Shown here in pieces: positions 34,004-42,682 of a DNA stretch of 64,000 bases. Position 1 is the stretch's first letter. The number at the start of each line of letters is the position of its first letter. Position numbers and translations under genes: made by a program. The notes below the pieces were generated by a model. It was not told the origin of the DNA, did not search any database, and worked only from the letters and a program-made list of their open reading frames with translations. The stretch is from a virus, in the IMG/VR virus record IMGVR_UViG_3300012147_001040, positions 1 through 64,000 of that record. One strand, 5' to 3'.

Positions 34004-34807
34004 TTAGTTATTTGGATTTTTTAAACACTCATCCACTACACTCAAAACATTCTCTTTTGTTATTGGTATATAATGTTTATGAGCAAGCATTCCAGATAGT
34101 TTAAAATCTTCCGTCTCTTCGGCAAATAATAAAGACCCTGTTGCAGGTATTTCAAAATATTTTGCTAGTACATACTTAAATATAGAGGCTGTGGCTATAC
34201 CACAGTAGTAAGAATGTAATAAATTAGAATAAGAATCACCCTGGTATTGTGGCGGTCTGTAATCAATAGTACTATGTTTCTTATTAACTATAAACTGTCG
34301 AAAAGTATATACTTCTTTATTGAGGGACCCAGACAACAAACACTTCATTATAGGCTTTTCATTTAACTTAAAATTAATATATCTTTCATGTGGAGAAAAA
34401 AAATGCAACATAGTTTCATTTTTTGCTAGAAATTGAGGGTACATCTGCTTAAAATACTCAGCTGTCTGCGATAGTATAATATCACACCTATTAAATACTT
34501 TTATTTTATTTACTAGACAGTCTTTATTACCATAACATTGTAAATCTCCTGACCACATTATTAATTTTATACGCTTATTAAGTTCTAAAAGTCCAGGTAT
34601 CAACCCTGGTCTATTATGATAAGGAACTGCCCACATCAAGACCACATCAGTATCATCATCTACGTAAACCTTATTAGCAAATCTTATTTCAAAATTAAAT
34701 CGTTTTTGTATTTCATACCATAAAGGAGCCATAACACTTAGCGTACTTTTATAGTCAGGTGTCCACAAATTCTCATAGAATTTAGGAATTATTATTACAC
34801 CTTTCAT
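34004..34807 (-). CDS. CgeB/group 1-like glycosyltransferase, 3' end frameshifted
   Basis: A 267-residue GT-B-like protein. Seen: VVLMWAVPYHNRPG, LIMWSGDLQCYG, DIILSQTAEYFKQ, CLLSGSLNKEVYTFRQ and the donor-side YFEIPATGSLLFAEETEDF, the pattern of CgeB-type glycosyltransferases. It stops at KNPNN just where the terminal helix should begin; that helix is found in another frame (33901-34002). The product would lack about 33 residues, with unknown effect. It lies between the kinase-like gene and the family 2 glycosyltransferase. Confidence 0.75.
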   Translation of the reverse strand: MKGVIIIPKFYENLWTPDYKSTLSVMAPLWYEIQKRFNFEIRFANKVYVDDDTDVVLMWAVPYHNRPGLIPGLLELNKRIKLIMWSGDLQCYGNKDCLVNKIKVFNRCDIILSQTAEYFKQMYPQFLAKNETMLHFFSPHERYINFKLNEKPIMKCLLSGSLNKEVYTFRQFIVNKKHSTIDYRPPQYQGDSYSNLLHSYYCGIATASIFKYVLAKYFEIPATGSLLFAEETEDFKLSGMLAHKHYIPITKENVLSVVDECLKNPNN

Positions 34808-34808
34808 A

Positions 34809-35300
34809 TTATAACTCTCCTATTATTGTATAAAGAGAAGTTCGGTCATCTTTTACATACGGCTCTACGGTAACTTTTCCCTGACTACGTAATTCTCTAA
34901 ACTCCTCTCTACTACTAGTGGTGTGTTGAAAATCTATAATATTTATTTTTCCATTACCAACTAAAATTTCTTCTATTTTAATATCATTATGACTAACCTC
35001 TATTCTATTTAAAGCATCAAGTATGTATTCAACCTGATCCTGCCAATCAATAGGTCTTGAATGTTTATTTATCTCCATCCCCATGTAATCCATTACTATT
35101 GAATTAGTGTTAAAACTAATTACTTTAGGCACCCTATCAAAATCTTTCATCTTGTTCAACCAAAAAACTTCTTTATTAACAAAGTCATAATGGCTATACT
35201 TATCATGTATAACTTTTTTAACAAAGACAGCTTTAACTTGAGAAGTAACTTGTAAAGATGCATCAAGGTAATATATTATAGACGTATTATTAGATCGCAT
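34809..35300 (-). CDS. Small protein-kinase-fold protein
   Basis: About 163 residues with the C-lobe signature of kinase-like proteins: VSHNDIKIEEILVGNG (HxD...N-like catalytic loop, with E replacing the usual Asn) and INIIDFQHT (DFG-like). FVKKVIHDKY and NKEVFWLNKM fit the ATP-lysine and helix-C glutamate. Glycan phosphotransferases and aminoglycoside kinases share this layout. It may phosphorylate a sugar or protein. The start at 35300 overlaps the upstream methyltransferase stop; an in-frame ATG exists at 35354. Confidence 0.6.
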   Translation of the reverse strand: MRSNNTSIIYYLDASLQVTSQVKAVFVKKVIHDKYSHYDFVNKEVFWLNKMKDFDRVPKVISFNTNSIVMDYMGMEINKHSRPIDWQDQVEYILDALNRIEVSHNDIKIEEILVGNGKINIIDFQHTTSSREEFRELRSQGKVTVEPYVKDDRTSLYTIIGEL

Positions 35301-35934
35301 TACAGATGTATAACCTCCTATCATGCTGTCCGGGATCATCCAAAGATTTAGCATAAATTAAATCAACATTAGTATAAATAGTTTTTATAACTTCTAACTG
35401 AGCGTCTTGATTTTCACCATTAAGTTCTATTAGTAGATGATTAGAAATTGATTTTATATAATTTAATACTTCTCTCCAATTTTTAATCCACATTATCATA
35501 GATAGAAAAAAACATATATCAATTTTTTCTGAAAGTACAAAATCACTTACGTTTGAAATGGGCCTATTGTCTAAGTCAAAGTTATAAAAATTAATATTAT
35601 GTGTATCATTATAATCTCGTATAAGATTAGCAGTATTAATACAATTAAAATCTCGATCAATTCCTACACCGTAGCGTATAACTGGTGCCAGCTCATGTAA
35701 CATTCCTCCAACATTGCAGCCTATATCTAACACGGTTTTATCTTTAAAATCAAATTTTACATCTACTAATCTCATTTGATTATCTCTTTGTCCCTTATAC
35801 ACTTCTCCCTTCAATTTCAAAGTATGGTAGCCAGCATCATATTTGGTACCACCATAAGGTTGTTTTGGGTTTTTAGCATGCATAGCCATCCTTAATACTT
35901 TTTCTTTTGTCATATCTCCTATTCTATAAGTCAT
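35290..35934 (-). CDS. Class I SAM methyltransferase
   Basis: A 214-residue protein with TVLDIGCNVGGMLHELA (motif I), GVGIDRDFNCINTA (acidic strand 2), INFYNFDLDN and IDICFFLSMIMWIKNW (motif IV region). It has an N-terminal 60-residue lead with YGGTKYDAGYHTLKL, suggesting substrate contact. It probably modifies a glycan intermediate or small molecule; not a DNA methyltransferase (no DPPY/NPPY). Overlaps both neighbours by a few bases. Confidence 0.75.
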   Translation of the reverse strand: MTYRIGDMTKEKVLRMAMHAKNPKQPYGGTKYDAGYHTLKLKGEVYKGQRDNQMRLVDVKFDFKDKTVLDIGCNVGGMLHELAPVIRYGVGIDRDFNCINTANLIRDYNDTHNINFYNFDLDNRPISNVSDFVLSEKIDICFFLSMIMWIKNWREVLNYIKSISNHLLIELNGENQDAQLEVIKTIYTNVDLIYAKSLDDPGQHDRRLYICNAI

Positions 35935-36767
35935 TATATATACCCCTCCTGTTTTAATAGAGTAGTCATGCTACAATTTCTTTTAAATCCATTAGTATTA
36001 ACATATTGCTTACTCTCTTTTCTTCCATTATACCAATGAACACACATAACATTATTATTTATACAACTTAAATCTACACCCCTGTAAAGCTTCTGTATCG
36101 TAACATTTGGTGGATGAATGTTATATGGGTAATAAGTCTCAAACCTAGTACCTATAACATTACCAAACTTATATAAAGAATCTAACGTAGGGTAATGAGT
36201 ATTAAGCAGACTAGCCCCAAAAACTTCATGAGTATGCGGAGGTTTAACATTTTTAACAGCTTTAATCACAGACTGCAAATATACCGTATTCTTGGCGTGT
36301 ATCATGATTCCTATACTATGCCCTCCACCTGTACCGTATATGAACGAAACAATATCAGTAACCTCTTCTATCGGGACATTACCATGGTATTCTATGTTAC
36401 GAAAATGTTCCATAGGCTTTAACCAAAGAACATCAAAGTCAGACCACACACCCCCTATGGTATAAAGTATGTAATACCTAAATATATCAGACCTTAGTAT
36501 ACCATGAAGTGCTGATGATATACCATAATCATCTAAATCTATAGTTACTATATTCACATAGCCTAGTTTTTTTACTTCCTGAAAATAATCTTGGCCTGTA
36601 TAATCGGGAATGTACCTAGCTTTCCCTTTGTAACCTTGTTTCGCAATGTAAACATTTATTTTCCATTCAGGATTATATTTATGAAATGAAACTACAGTAA
36701 GCATCTGTAGTTTTGACATTGGACTTCCGTCCCAATATAAGTGTAATTCGTGAGGTATAAGATCCAT
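35934..36767 (-). CDS. GT32-like glycosyltransferase
   Basis: A 277-residue GT-A enzyme. Seen: IPHELHLYWDGSPMS, then HGILRSDIFRYYILYTIG and GGVWSDFDVLWLKP with the DXD motif (DFD), and a late MCVHWYNGR. This order defines the Och1/capsular-type GT32 family that transfers hexoses from nucleotide sugars. Its ATG overlaps the upstream stop codon (TAATG). Confidence 0.8.
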   Translation of the reverse strand: MDLIPHELHLYWDGSPMSKLQMLTVVSFHKYNPEWKINVYIAKQGYKGKARYIPDYTGQDYFQEVKKLGYVNIVTIDLDDYGISSALHGILRSDIFRYYILYTIGGVWSDFDVLWLKPMEHFRNIEYHGNVPIEEVTDIVSFIYGTGGGHSIGIMIHAKNTVYLQSVIKAVKNVKPPHTHEVFGASLLNTHYPTLDSLYKFGNVIGTRFETYYPYNIHPPNVTIQKLYRGVDLSCINNNVMCVHWYNGRKESKQYVNTNGFKRNCSMTTLLKQEGYI

Positions 36768-37336
36768 TATATCACTAGCTCCTCTAAAATCCCCTCTAAA
36801 TCATACGTACGTTGTTCATGCACACACTCATAAAACCCTTTTCTATCTACCTCTTCTAATTTTTGGATAAGATATGTTTCTACTCTACCACTTAATTTTT
36901 TAGAAGACTCAATCATATGTGCAGGACGTTTATTAGTATTAAAGTCTTCCCGTTTAATAGTTTCAATAGATAATCTATCCATCATCTCACCAACACTGTA
37001 TACTATATCATCACTCATCCAGTTCTCAAGAGAAGGAATTTCTTTAGATGTTCTCACATTATGAATAAATCTATTAATATTAGCCTTAGATGCTACACGA
37101 TATTCACCCACACTGCGAGCCACCCACTCCATTGCCGCGATTGATTCATAACCCTTTGTACCAGATTTTCTAATATCAATCACAACAGCATTGGCAACAT
37201 AACAACGGAAATTAGCATCGGCCAGTATATAAACGAACTCCATTATATTTTTTGTTTCTTCTGCCGAAAAATGATTACAAAAAATACCTTCTATGTGTTT
37301 AAAAAAATCTGTAAAATCTAAATCTTCTAATATCAT
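36767..37336 (-). CDS. Hypothetical protein in sugar cluster (DUF4254-like pattern)
   Basis: A 189-residue helical protein. The segment GEMMDRLSIETIKREDF resembles the conserved G-MIDRLSI-xLK motif of DUF4254 proteins found in glycan clusters, but I cannot confirm the rest. The chosen ATG (37336) has GGGGG 10 bases upstream; a TTG at 37342 is in frame. Function unknown. Confidence 0.55.
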   Translation of the reverse strand: MILEDLDFTDFFKHIEGIFCNHFSAEETKNIMEFVYILADANFRCYVANAVVIDIRKSGTKGYESIAAMEWVARSVGEYRVASKANINRFIHNVRTSKEIPSLENWMSDDIVYSVGEMMDRLSIETIKREDFNTNKRPAHMIESSKKLSGRVETYLIQKLEEVDRKGFYECVHEQRTYDLEGILEELVI

Positions 37337-37351
37337 TATCAACTGCCCCCT

Positions 37352-38419
37352 TTATTTCCCTAAAAGTATGTTTATTACTGTGTCTGATACATCGTCTTTT
37401 GTATAGTCCTCGGGAGGAACCCAAAAATATGTCCTATCTTTAATAACATTAAACACATTTACTATTTGAGCAGTATCTGTGCCTACTAAAATATTAGAGC
37501 CGCACTCTATTGTTTCTTGTCTTTCTGTACTCTCTCTAATAGTAATAGAGGGTACATTAAAAAGGCAAGCTTCTTCTTGGCAGGTGCCAGAGTCAGAAAT
37601 AATAACTTTTGCACTTTGTTCTAGTTTTATAAAATCAAAGAAGCCAAAAGGCTCGGACATTAATACACCATCAGCCACAGTAATCTTAAATTTATCAATT
37701 TTATCTTTAGTTCTAGGATGCACAGAAAAAATTACTTTCATCTGCTTACTGATAATATTCAAAGCACTCACTATACCTAGTAACGACTCTTTATTGTCTA
37801 CGTTCTCAGTTCTGTGTGCGGTCACAAGCACAAAATCCCTATACCCAAGACCTAGTTTATTAAGTATATCACTATTATCTATCTCATTAATATAACTCTG
37901 AATAACTTCATTAATAGGATTACCTATTTTAAACACAAAATTCTTATGGAAACCTTCAGCCAATAAGTTTTGTTTACTATTATCTGTGTATGGTAAATTG
38001 TACTTCGACACATGATCTATAATACGCCTATTAGTTTCTTCTGGAAGACGTTCATCATAGCATCTATTCCCCGCTTCCATATGATAGACAGGTATATTAT
38101 ATTTTTCTGCTATTATAGATAGTAAGCCAGAATTAGTGTCGCCTAACAATAATACCTTATCTGGTTTCTCTTTTAATAAAACTCGTTCAAATTGAATGAT
38201 GGCACTGGATAAGAAGGTTCCAATAGAGTGCCCTTCGTTAGTAAAATAATAATCAGGCTTACGTATTTTTAGCTCATCAAAAAATTTACCACTCAAATTA
38301 TAATCATAGTTCTGATTTGTGTAAATAAATATATGATCTACTACCCCATCCAACTTATTTATTAACACACTAAGGCGGATTAATTCTGGTCTTGTCCCCG
38401 CTACTGTTAAAATTTTCAT
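37352..38419 (-). CDS. UDP-GlcNAc 2-epimerase, non-hydrolysing (WecB/CapG-like)
   Basis: Epimerises C2 of a UDP-N-acetylhexosamine. In 355 residues: ILTVAGTRPELIRLS, VLLLGDTNSGLL, VYHMEAGNRCYDERLPEETNRR (catalytic Glu/Asp, His), VLVTAHRTENVD, SVHPRTKD and SDSGTCQEEA. Motifs and length match WecB/CapG. With the CapE-like and RmlD/CapF-like genes it completes a route to UDP-L-FucNAc, or a close isomer. Confidence 0.9.
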   Translation of the reverse strand: MKILTVAGTRPELIRLSVLINKLDGVVDHIFIYTNQNYDYNLSGKFFDELKIRKPDYYFTNEGHSIGTFLSSAIIQFERVLLKEKPDKVLLLGDTNSGLLSIIAEKYNIPVYHMEAGNRCYDERLPEETNRRIIDHVSKYNLPYTDNSKQNLLAEGFHKNFVFKIGNPINEVIQSYINEIDNSDILNKLGLGYRDFVLVTAHRTENVDNKESLLGIVSALNIISKQMKVIFSVHPRTKDKIDKFKITVADGVLMSEPFGFFDFIKLEQSAKVIISDSGTCQEEACLFNVPSITIRESTERQETIECGSNILVGTDTAQIVNVFNVIKDRTYFWVPPEDYTKDDVSDTVINILLGK

Positions 38420-38420
38420 A

Positions 38421-38624
38421 TTAACTCCACATATGTTCTTGGTATAAATATTCTTTTGGCATTGACAAATTCAAGCTAACATAGTTAATTTTTCCACATT
38501 TTCTACATTTTTCTATGACCCTACATCCAGGGCAATTACCAATACCAAAACCTATTCTTTTTGTCATTTGTATTTTAATTTCCTTGTAGTCATGCCAACA
38601 GAATTTAAAAAAATTATTAATCAT
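38421..38624 (-). CDS. Small zinc-ribbon protein
   Basis: A 67-residue protein with CPGCRVIEKCRKCGKINY, a compact zinc ribbon, and an N-terminal CWHDYKEI. The start (MINNFF) overlaps the upstream glycosyltransferase stop codon (TAATG). Similar Cys4 peptides beginning CxHxxK appear among phage proteins; function unknown. Confidence 0.55.
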   Translation of the reverse strand: MINNFFKFCWHDYKEIKIQMTKRIGFGIGNCPGCRVIEKCRKCGKINYVSLNLSMPKEYLYQEHMWS

Positions 38625-39376
38625 TACTTTATCCAATCCGCTGTCTCCCTTGACATACCTACCAAATTAAAATCTGTTATACGTTCAGTAGTATTCCATT
38701 TTAACGGAGTATAATGTGTGTCATGATGTAACACAGTACAACAAGTACCACCTAACCTACCATTATGCTGTGTTCTATTTATAAGGGGACGTAAAGCTTT
38801 ATAACCATACTCTTTAAAAAACGCTTGTACTGACCAATCCCAACCCCAAGCTTTATAATATTTTTTAACTAGTGTAGTATCATTCCATGCTTTCTGAAAA
38901 CAGCCCTCCCAACCTTCCTTAAATGTACACCAACCGAGCCCTTCAAAAAAAGGTACCTCTTCTAAAGCAGAGTAATCCTCACCTCTAGGGTTAAACCCAA
39001 ACAGCCCATAGGACATAAATGTAGTAGGCTTATCTCTAAAATTATTATAATACCAATTAGCTAAATCAATAGCATCAGGAGCTAATAAAAAATCATCCTC
39101 TAAATGAACATTAAATGTAGACCCTGCTGCAAAGGCAGAACTCAGCACATTAAACATATTATCAATAGCACCTTGATGATCGTTTCTACCAATGGAGTTT
39201 TTTTTATACAAAATATTTAAAGCTAATTTAGACTCTTTTAATATTTTAATACATTCCGGAGAATTTTCGGCGCTACAAAAAATTGTATAATCATCCAGCT
39301 TTTGTTTTTCTAAACATATTAAAAACTCTTTCAAGTAATTTGGTCTATATCCAACAGGAAAAGTTATAGTTTTCAT
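38624..39376 (-). CDS. GT-A-fold glycosyltransferase
   Basis: A 250-residue protein with FPVGYRPNYLKEFLICLEKQ, FNVHLEDDFLLAPDAID (the EDD metal-binding motif typical of GNT-I-like and some family 2 enzymes), ALEEVPFFEGLGWCTFKE and WDWSVQAFFKEYG. It should transfer a sugar from a nucleotide donor. Overlaps the neighbouring genes slightly on both sides. Confidence 0.7.
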   Translation of the reverse strand: MKTITFPVGYRPNYLKEFLICLEKQKLDDYTIFCSAENSPECIKILKESKLALNILYKKNSIGRNDHQGAIDNMFNVLSSAFAAGSTFNVHLEDDFLLAPDAIDLANWYYNNFRDKPTTFMSYGLFGFNPRGEDYSALEEVPFFEGLGWCTFKEGWEGCFQKAWNDTTLVKKYYKAWGWDWSVQAFFKEYGYKALRPLINRTQHNGRLGGTCCTVLHHDTHYTPLKWNTTERITDFNLVGMSRETADWIK

Positions 39377-40011
39377 ATTTTTATCCTTATTTTTTTATAT
39401 TTATCAATTATATCCGTAGCGTAAATACACTTTTTCAGCCCCACTAAATTAGCCTTTATAGGATCAGTTAATAAGGGTTGAACTGCCAGCCAAGGCATCA
39501 GTCCGAGAATAAATACCTCATTACATAATAAATCATGTACATAAATAAACGCTGTTAGTGCCTCTAGCTCCTTATTTTTAAACAATGAGTCTTCTCCATA
39601 CTTATTATGGAGATTGGATTTTTGATAAGTCCAAGAAGGGTTGTCATTACCTGTATAAATTAAAGTAGATTTACTGCATGTTTTTATATGTATGCCAGGA
39701 AAAGTACTTTTTGGGTATGGTAAGTCACAAGACCAACTTTTCTTACCAACAGGAAGCACTGTTAAATCAGGAGCCGCACTTGGATAGCCGAGCTTTTTTT
39801 CCAAATATTCGGCCACAATAAACTCTCCAACTTTACCAATTACAATATCGTGGTGTGCTTTTAACGCTCTTCTTTCATTTTTATAATAAGTTTTACTTTG
39901 TAAACTCGCACTGGCAAACCTACGTGATTTTTCTACATAGTCATTAAATTTTAATTTATCTACCGTATATGGGTCTAAAAATAATACAGTGTTATCGCTA
40001 TAACAATACAT
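39373..40011 (-). CDS. PD-(D/E)XK-like endonuclease, possible restriction partner
   Basis: A 212-residue protein with an arrangement expected of a PD-(D/E)XK nuclease: GKVGEFIVAEYLEKKLG (helix with Glu), SAAPDLTVL and SWSCDL (candidate Asp) and GIHIKTCSKS (strand with Lys). The rest has no recognised domain. It lies 7 bases downstream of a Dam-type adenine methyltransferase gene, the layout of a type II restriction-modification pair. Nuclease function and pairing are inference. Confidence 0.5.
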   Translation of the reverse strand: MYCYSDNTVLFLDPYTVDKLKFNDYVEKSRRFASASLQSKTYYKNERRALKAHHDIVIGKVGEFIVAEYLEKKLGYPSAAPDLTVLPVGKKSWSCDLPYPKSTFPGIHIKTCSKSTLIYTGNDNPSWTYQKSNLHNKYGEDSLFKNKELEALTAFIYVHDLLCNEVFILGLMPWLAVQPLLTDPIKANLVGLKKCIYATDIIDKYKKIRIKI

Positions 40012-40018
40012 AATTCCC

Positions 40019-40858
40019 TTAAAAATTACTTATAAGTAGTTCTGTTTTAAAATTACGGGCTGTGTTTATAGAGTAATTTATATTATTAATAATTTCTATA
40101 TTTGCCCAACCCATATACAACGAACTTATTTCTTCACAATTATCGTAAGACAAGGTCCAAAAATGCTTAGTGTTTTTTAAAGAGTCAGCCAATCTTATAT
40201 GATCTTGATAATTAAACCCACACTGATATAACTCTTGCCCCTTAACAAAATAAGGTGGGTCTAAGTACAACAAAGCAGTAACTTCGTCATCAGTAATCAA
40301 CTCAGAAAAATCCAAAGACGAACATTTTATATGTTTGTTTTTAAATAATGAATTTAATTTATTAATATTTTTAGATAAATGCCCTGGGGACCATCTACAA
40401 TCTATTTTATATTTAGATTTCTGTTCTTTTCCGCCTAAAGGACCTCCGGATTTAGTTCCTAGTCCTGAAAAAGAAAGTTGATGAATAGTTAATTTCTTAA
40501 ACCCATACAGTAACCTTTCTTCGTTGGTCAAGTCATTAAATTTTATATCTTCCAATAGTTGTTTCTTAGCAGTATAAAAATAATCCACAGAAGGGGTAAA
40601 CTTCTGTATCAATTCTATTAACCCGATAGGGTTATTTATAACAGTAAACCACAAACAAGCTATCCCAAAATCAAAATCATTTATCCAAAAACTATTTATA
40701 CCTGATATAGTGAGTAACTCAGTGGTAATTTTTCCACCACCTAAAAAAGGTTCCCTGTATTCAATTATTGTATCATCCTTGCTCAATCCTTCACATAACT
40801 TACTAAGTATCTGGTCCCTTAGTTTAGCTTTACCTCCTGGGTATCTAAAAAACGACAT
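40019..40858 (-). CDS. Dam-type (D12 class) DNA adenine N6-methyltransferase
   Basis: Methylates adenine in a short DNA site. Seen: FFRYPGGKAKL (motif X and SAM pocket), REPFLGGGKITTE (motif I), INDFDFGIACLW (motif II) and LLYLDPPYF (motif IV, catalytic). This order is alpha class, as in Dam and DpnIIA. About 279 residues, normal length. The central part, with GLGTKSGGPLGGKEQ, is the likely target recognition region. Upstream is a glycosyltransferase, downstream the nuclease-like gene. Confidence 0.9.
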   Translation of the reverse strand: MSFFRYPGGKAKLRDQILSKLCEGLSKDDTIIEYREPFLGGGKITTELLTISGINSFWINDFDFGIACLWFTVINNPIGLIELIQKFTPSVDYFYTAKKQLLEDIKFNDLTNEERLLYGFKKLTIHQLSFSGLGTKSGGPLGGKEQKSKYKIDCRWSPGHLSKNINKLNSLFKNKHIKCSSLDFSELITDDEVTALLYLDPPYFVKGQELYQCGFNYQDHIRLADSLKNTKHFWTLSYDNCEEISSLYMGWANIEIINNINYSINTARNFKTELLISNF

Positions 40859-40862
40859 AAAA

Positions 40863-41981
40863 TTAAATATCCTTTATTTCAGTAATAATTTTATCTGCTA
40901 TAACTTCCCAAGAAAAATTCTCTTTAATATAATTCTTTAGGGTCATTCCTTTCTCTTTTGCTTTATTTTGATTTTCATATACATACTTCATTTTGTTAGC
41001 CCCGTCTAATACATCAGGCTCAGCCCATAACTGTGTTCCATCATACCACGGACTCCAAGGCATGCTATGTACGGGCGTCAACATATGGTTTACTAGATAA
41101 CTATTGTCTTCTTTTGCATACTCTGTTGCGCCGCCAAATCCGGTAACTACGATTGGATTACCAGCAGCTCCAGCAGTAAAACTGGAGAGTCCAAAACCTT
41201 CACCCCTATCTAAAGACACATAACAATCACCCCTAGTATGTAAAGAGGTTATTTCATCCTCAGACAGCATATTACCAATAAGAACCATCTTAGGAAAATC
41301 AGACATAGGCATATTATACTTTAGAGATTTGATCATTCTAATCACACCTTCTTTTTGCTGATCCGAGTAGTCATTACCGTATGTTTTTAAAACCAGTACT
41401 ACATCTTTATTACCATTAAATGCGTGGTAATAAGCCCTTATGAGTGCTTGAGGGCACTTTCGTTCAGTCCACTGACAGATATTATAAAAAACAAAATCAG
41501 TGTCTTTTACACCAGCAATTTTAAAAGAATCAAAAGAATCAAAAGCTTTAGTACTAATTCCGTGAGGAACTACCCCTATCGGAATAGTCACACCACTATC
41601 TTTAAATATCTCCCTATTCCACTCACAGCCTACTAATACTTTATCAACAGAATTATTTATAAAAGGCGTCCAATCAGAATGTAACTTAGTAGTCTCCCAA
41701 ATTGTAAACCCACAATTTATTTTACCCACTTGTCTATACTTAGACCAAAATTCTGGAGTAGTGTGTATAAAATTAATATTATATAGAATTGAATTTTCAA
41801 CTAAACTTTTTAATAGTTTACCATCTTCTCCTAAGTCTGGCTTGCTGTTTTCAAAAGAAATAGGATTGATAGTAATAGGCACACCGGCTTGGTGTAACGC
41901 TAGTATATTACCCCTACACGCTTTACCATAACCGCTTGAATCAAAAACCGGTCCTGTATATCTAATTCCTGTTATATCCAT
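40863..41981 (-). CDS. Family 4-type glycosyltransferase (GT-B)
   Basis: A 372-residue retaining GT-B enzyme: SSGYGKACRGNILALHQAG, INCGFTIWETTKLHSDW, VLVGCEWNREIFKDSGV, VVPHGIST, NICQWTERKCPQALIRAYY and SLDRGEGFGLSSFTAGAAG (donor-binding EX7E-like segment). ATG 41981 has GGAG 9 bases upstream. Part of the glycan cluster. Confidence 0.85.
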   Translation of the reverse strand: MDITGIRYTGPVFDSSGYGKACRGNILALHQAGVPITINPISFENSKPDLGEDGKLLKSLVENSILYNINFIHTTPEFWSKYRQVGKINCGFTIWETTKLHSDWTPFINNSVDKVLVGCEWNREIFKDSGVTIPIGVVPHGISTKAFDSFDSFKIAGVKDTDFVFYNICQWTERKCPQALIRAYYHAFNGNKDVVLVLKTYGNDYSDQQKEGVIRMIKSLKYNMPMSDFPKMVLIGNMLSEDEITSLHTRGDCYVSLDRGEGFGLSSFTAGAAGNPIVVTGFGGATEYAKEDNSYLVNHMLTPVHSMPWSPWYDGTQLWAEPDVLDGANKMKYVYENQNKAKEKGMTLKNYIKENFSWEVIADKIITEIKDI

Positions 41982-42584
41982 TTATACCTTCTCCTTCGTT
42001 ATAAAATATGGATGGTCTACTTGAGCTAGTACTTGCTTACAAAATGAAGGCCATTCAGGCTCTTTATGTTTATATCGTTGGTGTACCATATGCTGTAAAT
42101 TCATATAATTTAAATGAATAGTTCTTATGTACATATAACCAGATGGTAGATTACGTTTTAATTTAATTAAGTCAGCTCCTTCTTCAAGCAGTTCTTTATA
42201 CCTATTTAAAATCACCTCATCTACTAAATGATCTATACCATTAGCTAGTTCTGATTTCTTTAACATATGCATAGTAGATGTTGATTGGACCGCTGCTATA
42301 GTAGTGTAAGTAGCTTGTTGCTGCCACCAATCGCAGGGGGCTTGGACAATAAGGTCTACATTCATAGCTCTAAGAAATTTATTATGTCCCATACCTTTAA
42401 AGGCCATTTTTTTAGCCCGCTCTAACATTTGATAATACAACTCATTATAATTACCAACACCGTCTAAAAAAATAGAGACGCCTTCATCCAAACCCTTTAC
42501 TGTCTTATCAAAAGCTAACCCCATTCCTACCAGAGCAGACAAGAAATTACCTGATGATTCATGTAATTTTTTAACTTTAATCAT
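41982..42584 (-). CDS. ThyX-like protein (distant), possible thymidylate synthase
   Basis: A 200-residue helical protein. The centre, VQAPCDWWQQQATYTTIAAVQSTSTMHML, belongs to a phage family that aligns loosely with the ThyX signature (RHRxxSxNExSxRY): a WWQQ turn then TY...S-x-STM. The Arg and His of true ThyX are not conserved, so flavin-dependent thymidylate synthesis is uncertain. If active it would supply the missing step after dCMP deaminase and dUTPase. The start MIKVKKL (42584) has a perfect GGAGG; an in-frame ATG at 42602 lies inside the leader hairpin. Confidence 0.5.
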   Translation of the reverse strand: MIKVKKLHESSGNFLSALVGMGLAFDKTVKGLDEGVSIFLDGVGNYNELYYQMLERAKKMAFKGMGHNKFLRAMNVDLIVQAPCDWWQQQATYTTIAAVQSTSTMHMLKKSELANGIDHLVDEVILNRYKELLEEGADLIKLKRNLPSGYMYIRTIHLNYMNLQHMVHQRYKHKEPEWPSFCKQVLAQVDHPYFITKEKV

Positions 42585-42597
42585 ATTGTCCTCCATA

Positions 42598-42637
42598 ACC
42601 ATCAGTTACACCGGACGGAACCTATGCAACTGATGGT
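42598..42637 (-). promoter_or_regulatory. Leader hairpin before the ThyX-like gene
   Basis: Perfect 10-bp inverted repeat: ACCATCAGTT (42598-42607) and AACTGATGGT (42628-42637), 20-base loop. It lies about 15 bases downstream of promoter 42654-42681's expected start and ends just before the GGAGG. It could regulate translation or stabilise the RNA. Confidence 0.6.
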
Positions 42638-42653
42638 GTTATTATTACTATAT

Positions 42654-42681
42654 AATATAATACATTTTTCTAGTTTGTCAA
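42654..42681 (-). promoter_or_regulatory. Vegetative-type promoter (TTGACA-16-TATATT)
   Basis: TTGACA at 42681-42676, TATATT at 42659-42654, spacer 16. It follows a glycosyltransferase stop codon (42683) and drives the ThyX-like gene and the sugar cluster beyond. Confidence 0.87.
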
Positions 42682-42682
42682 T

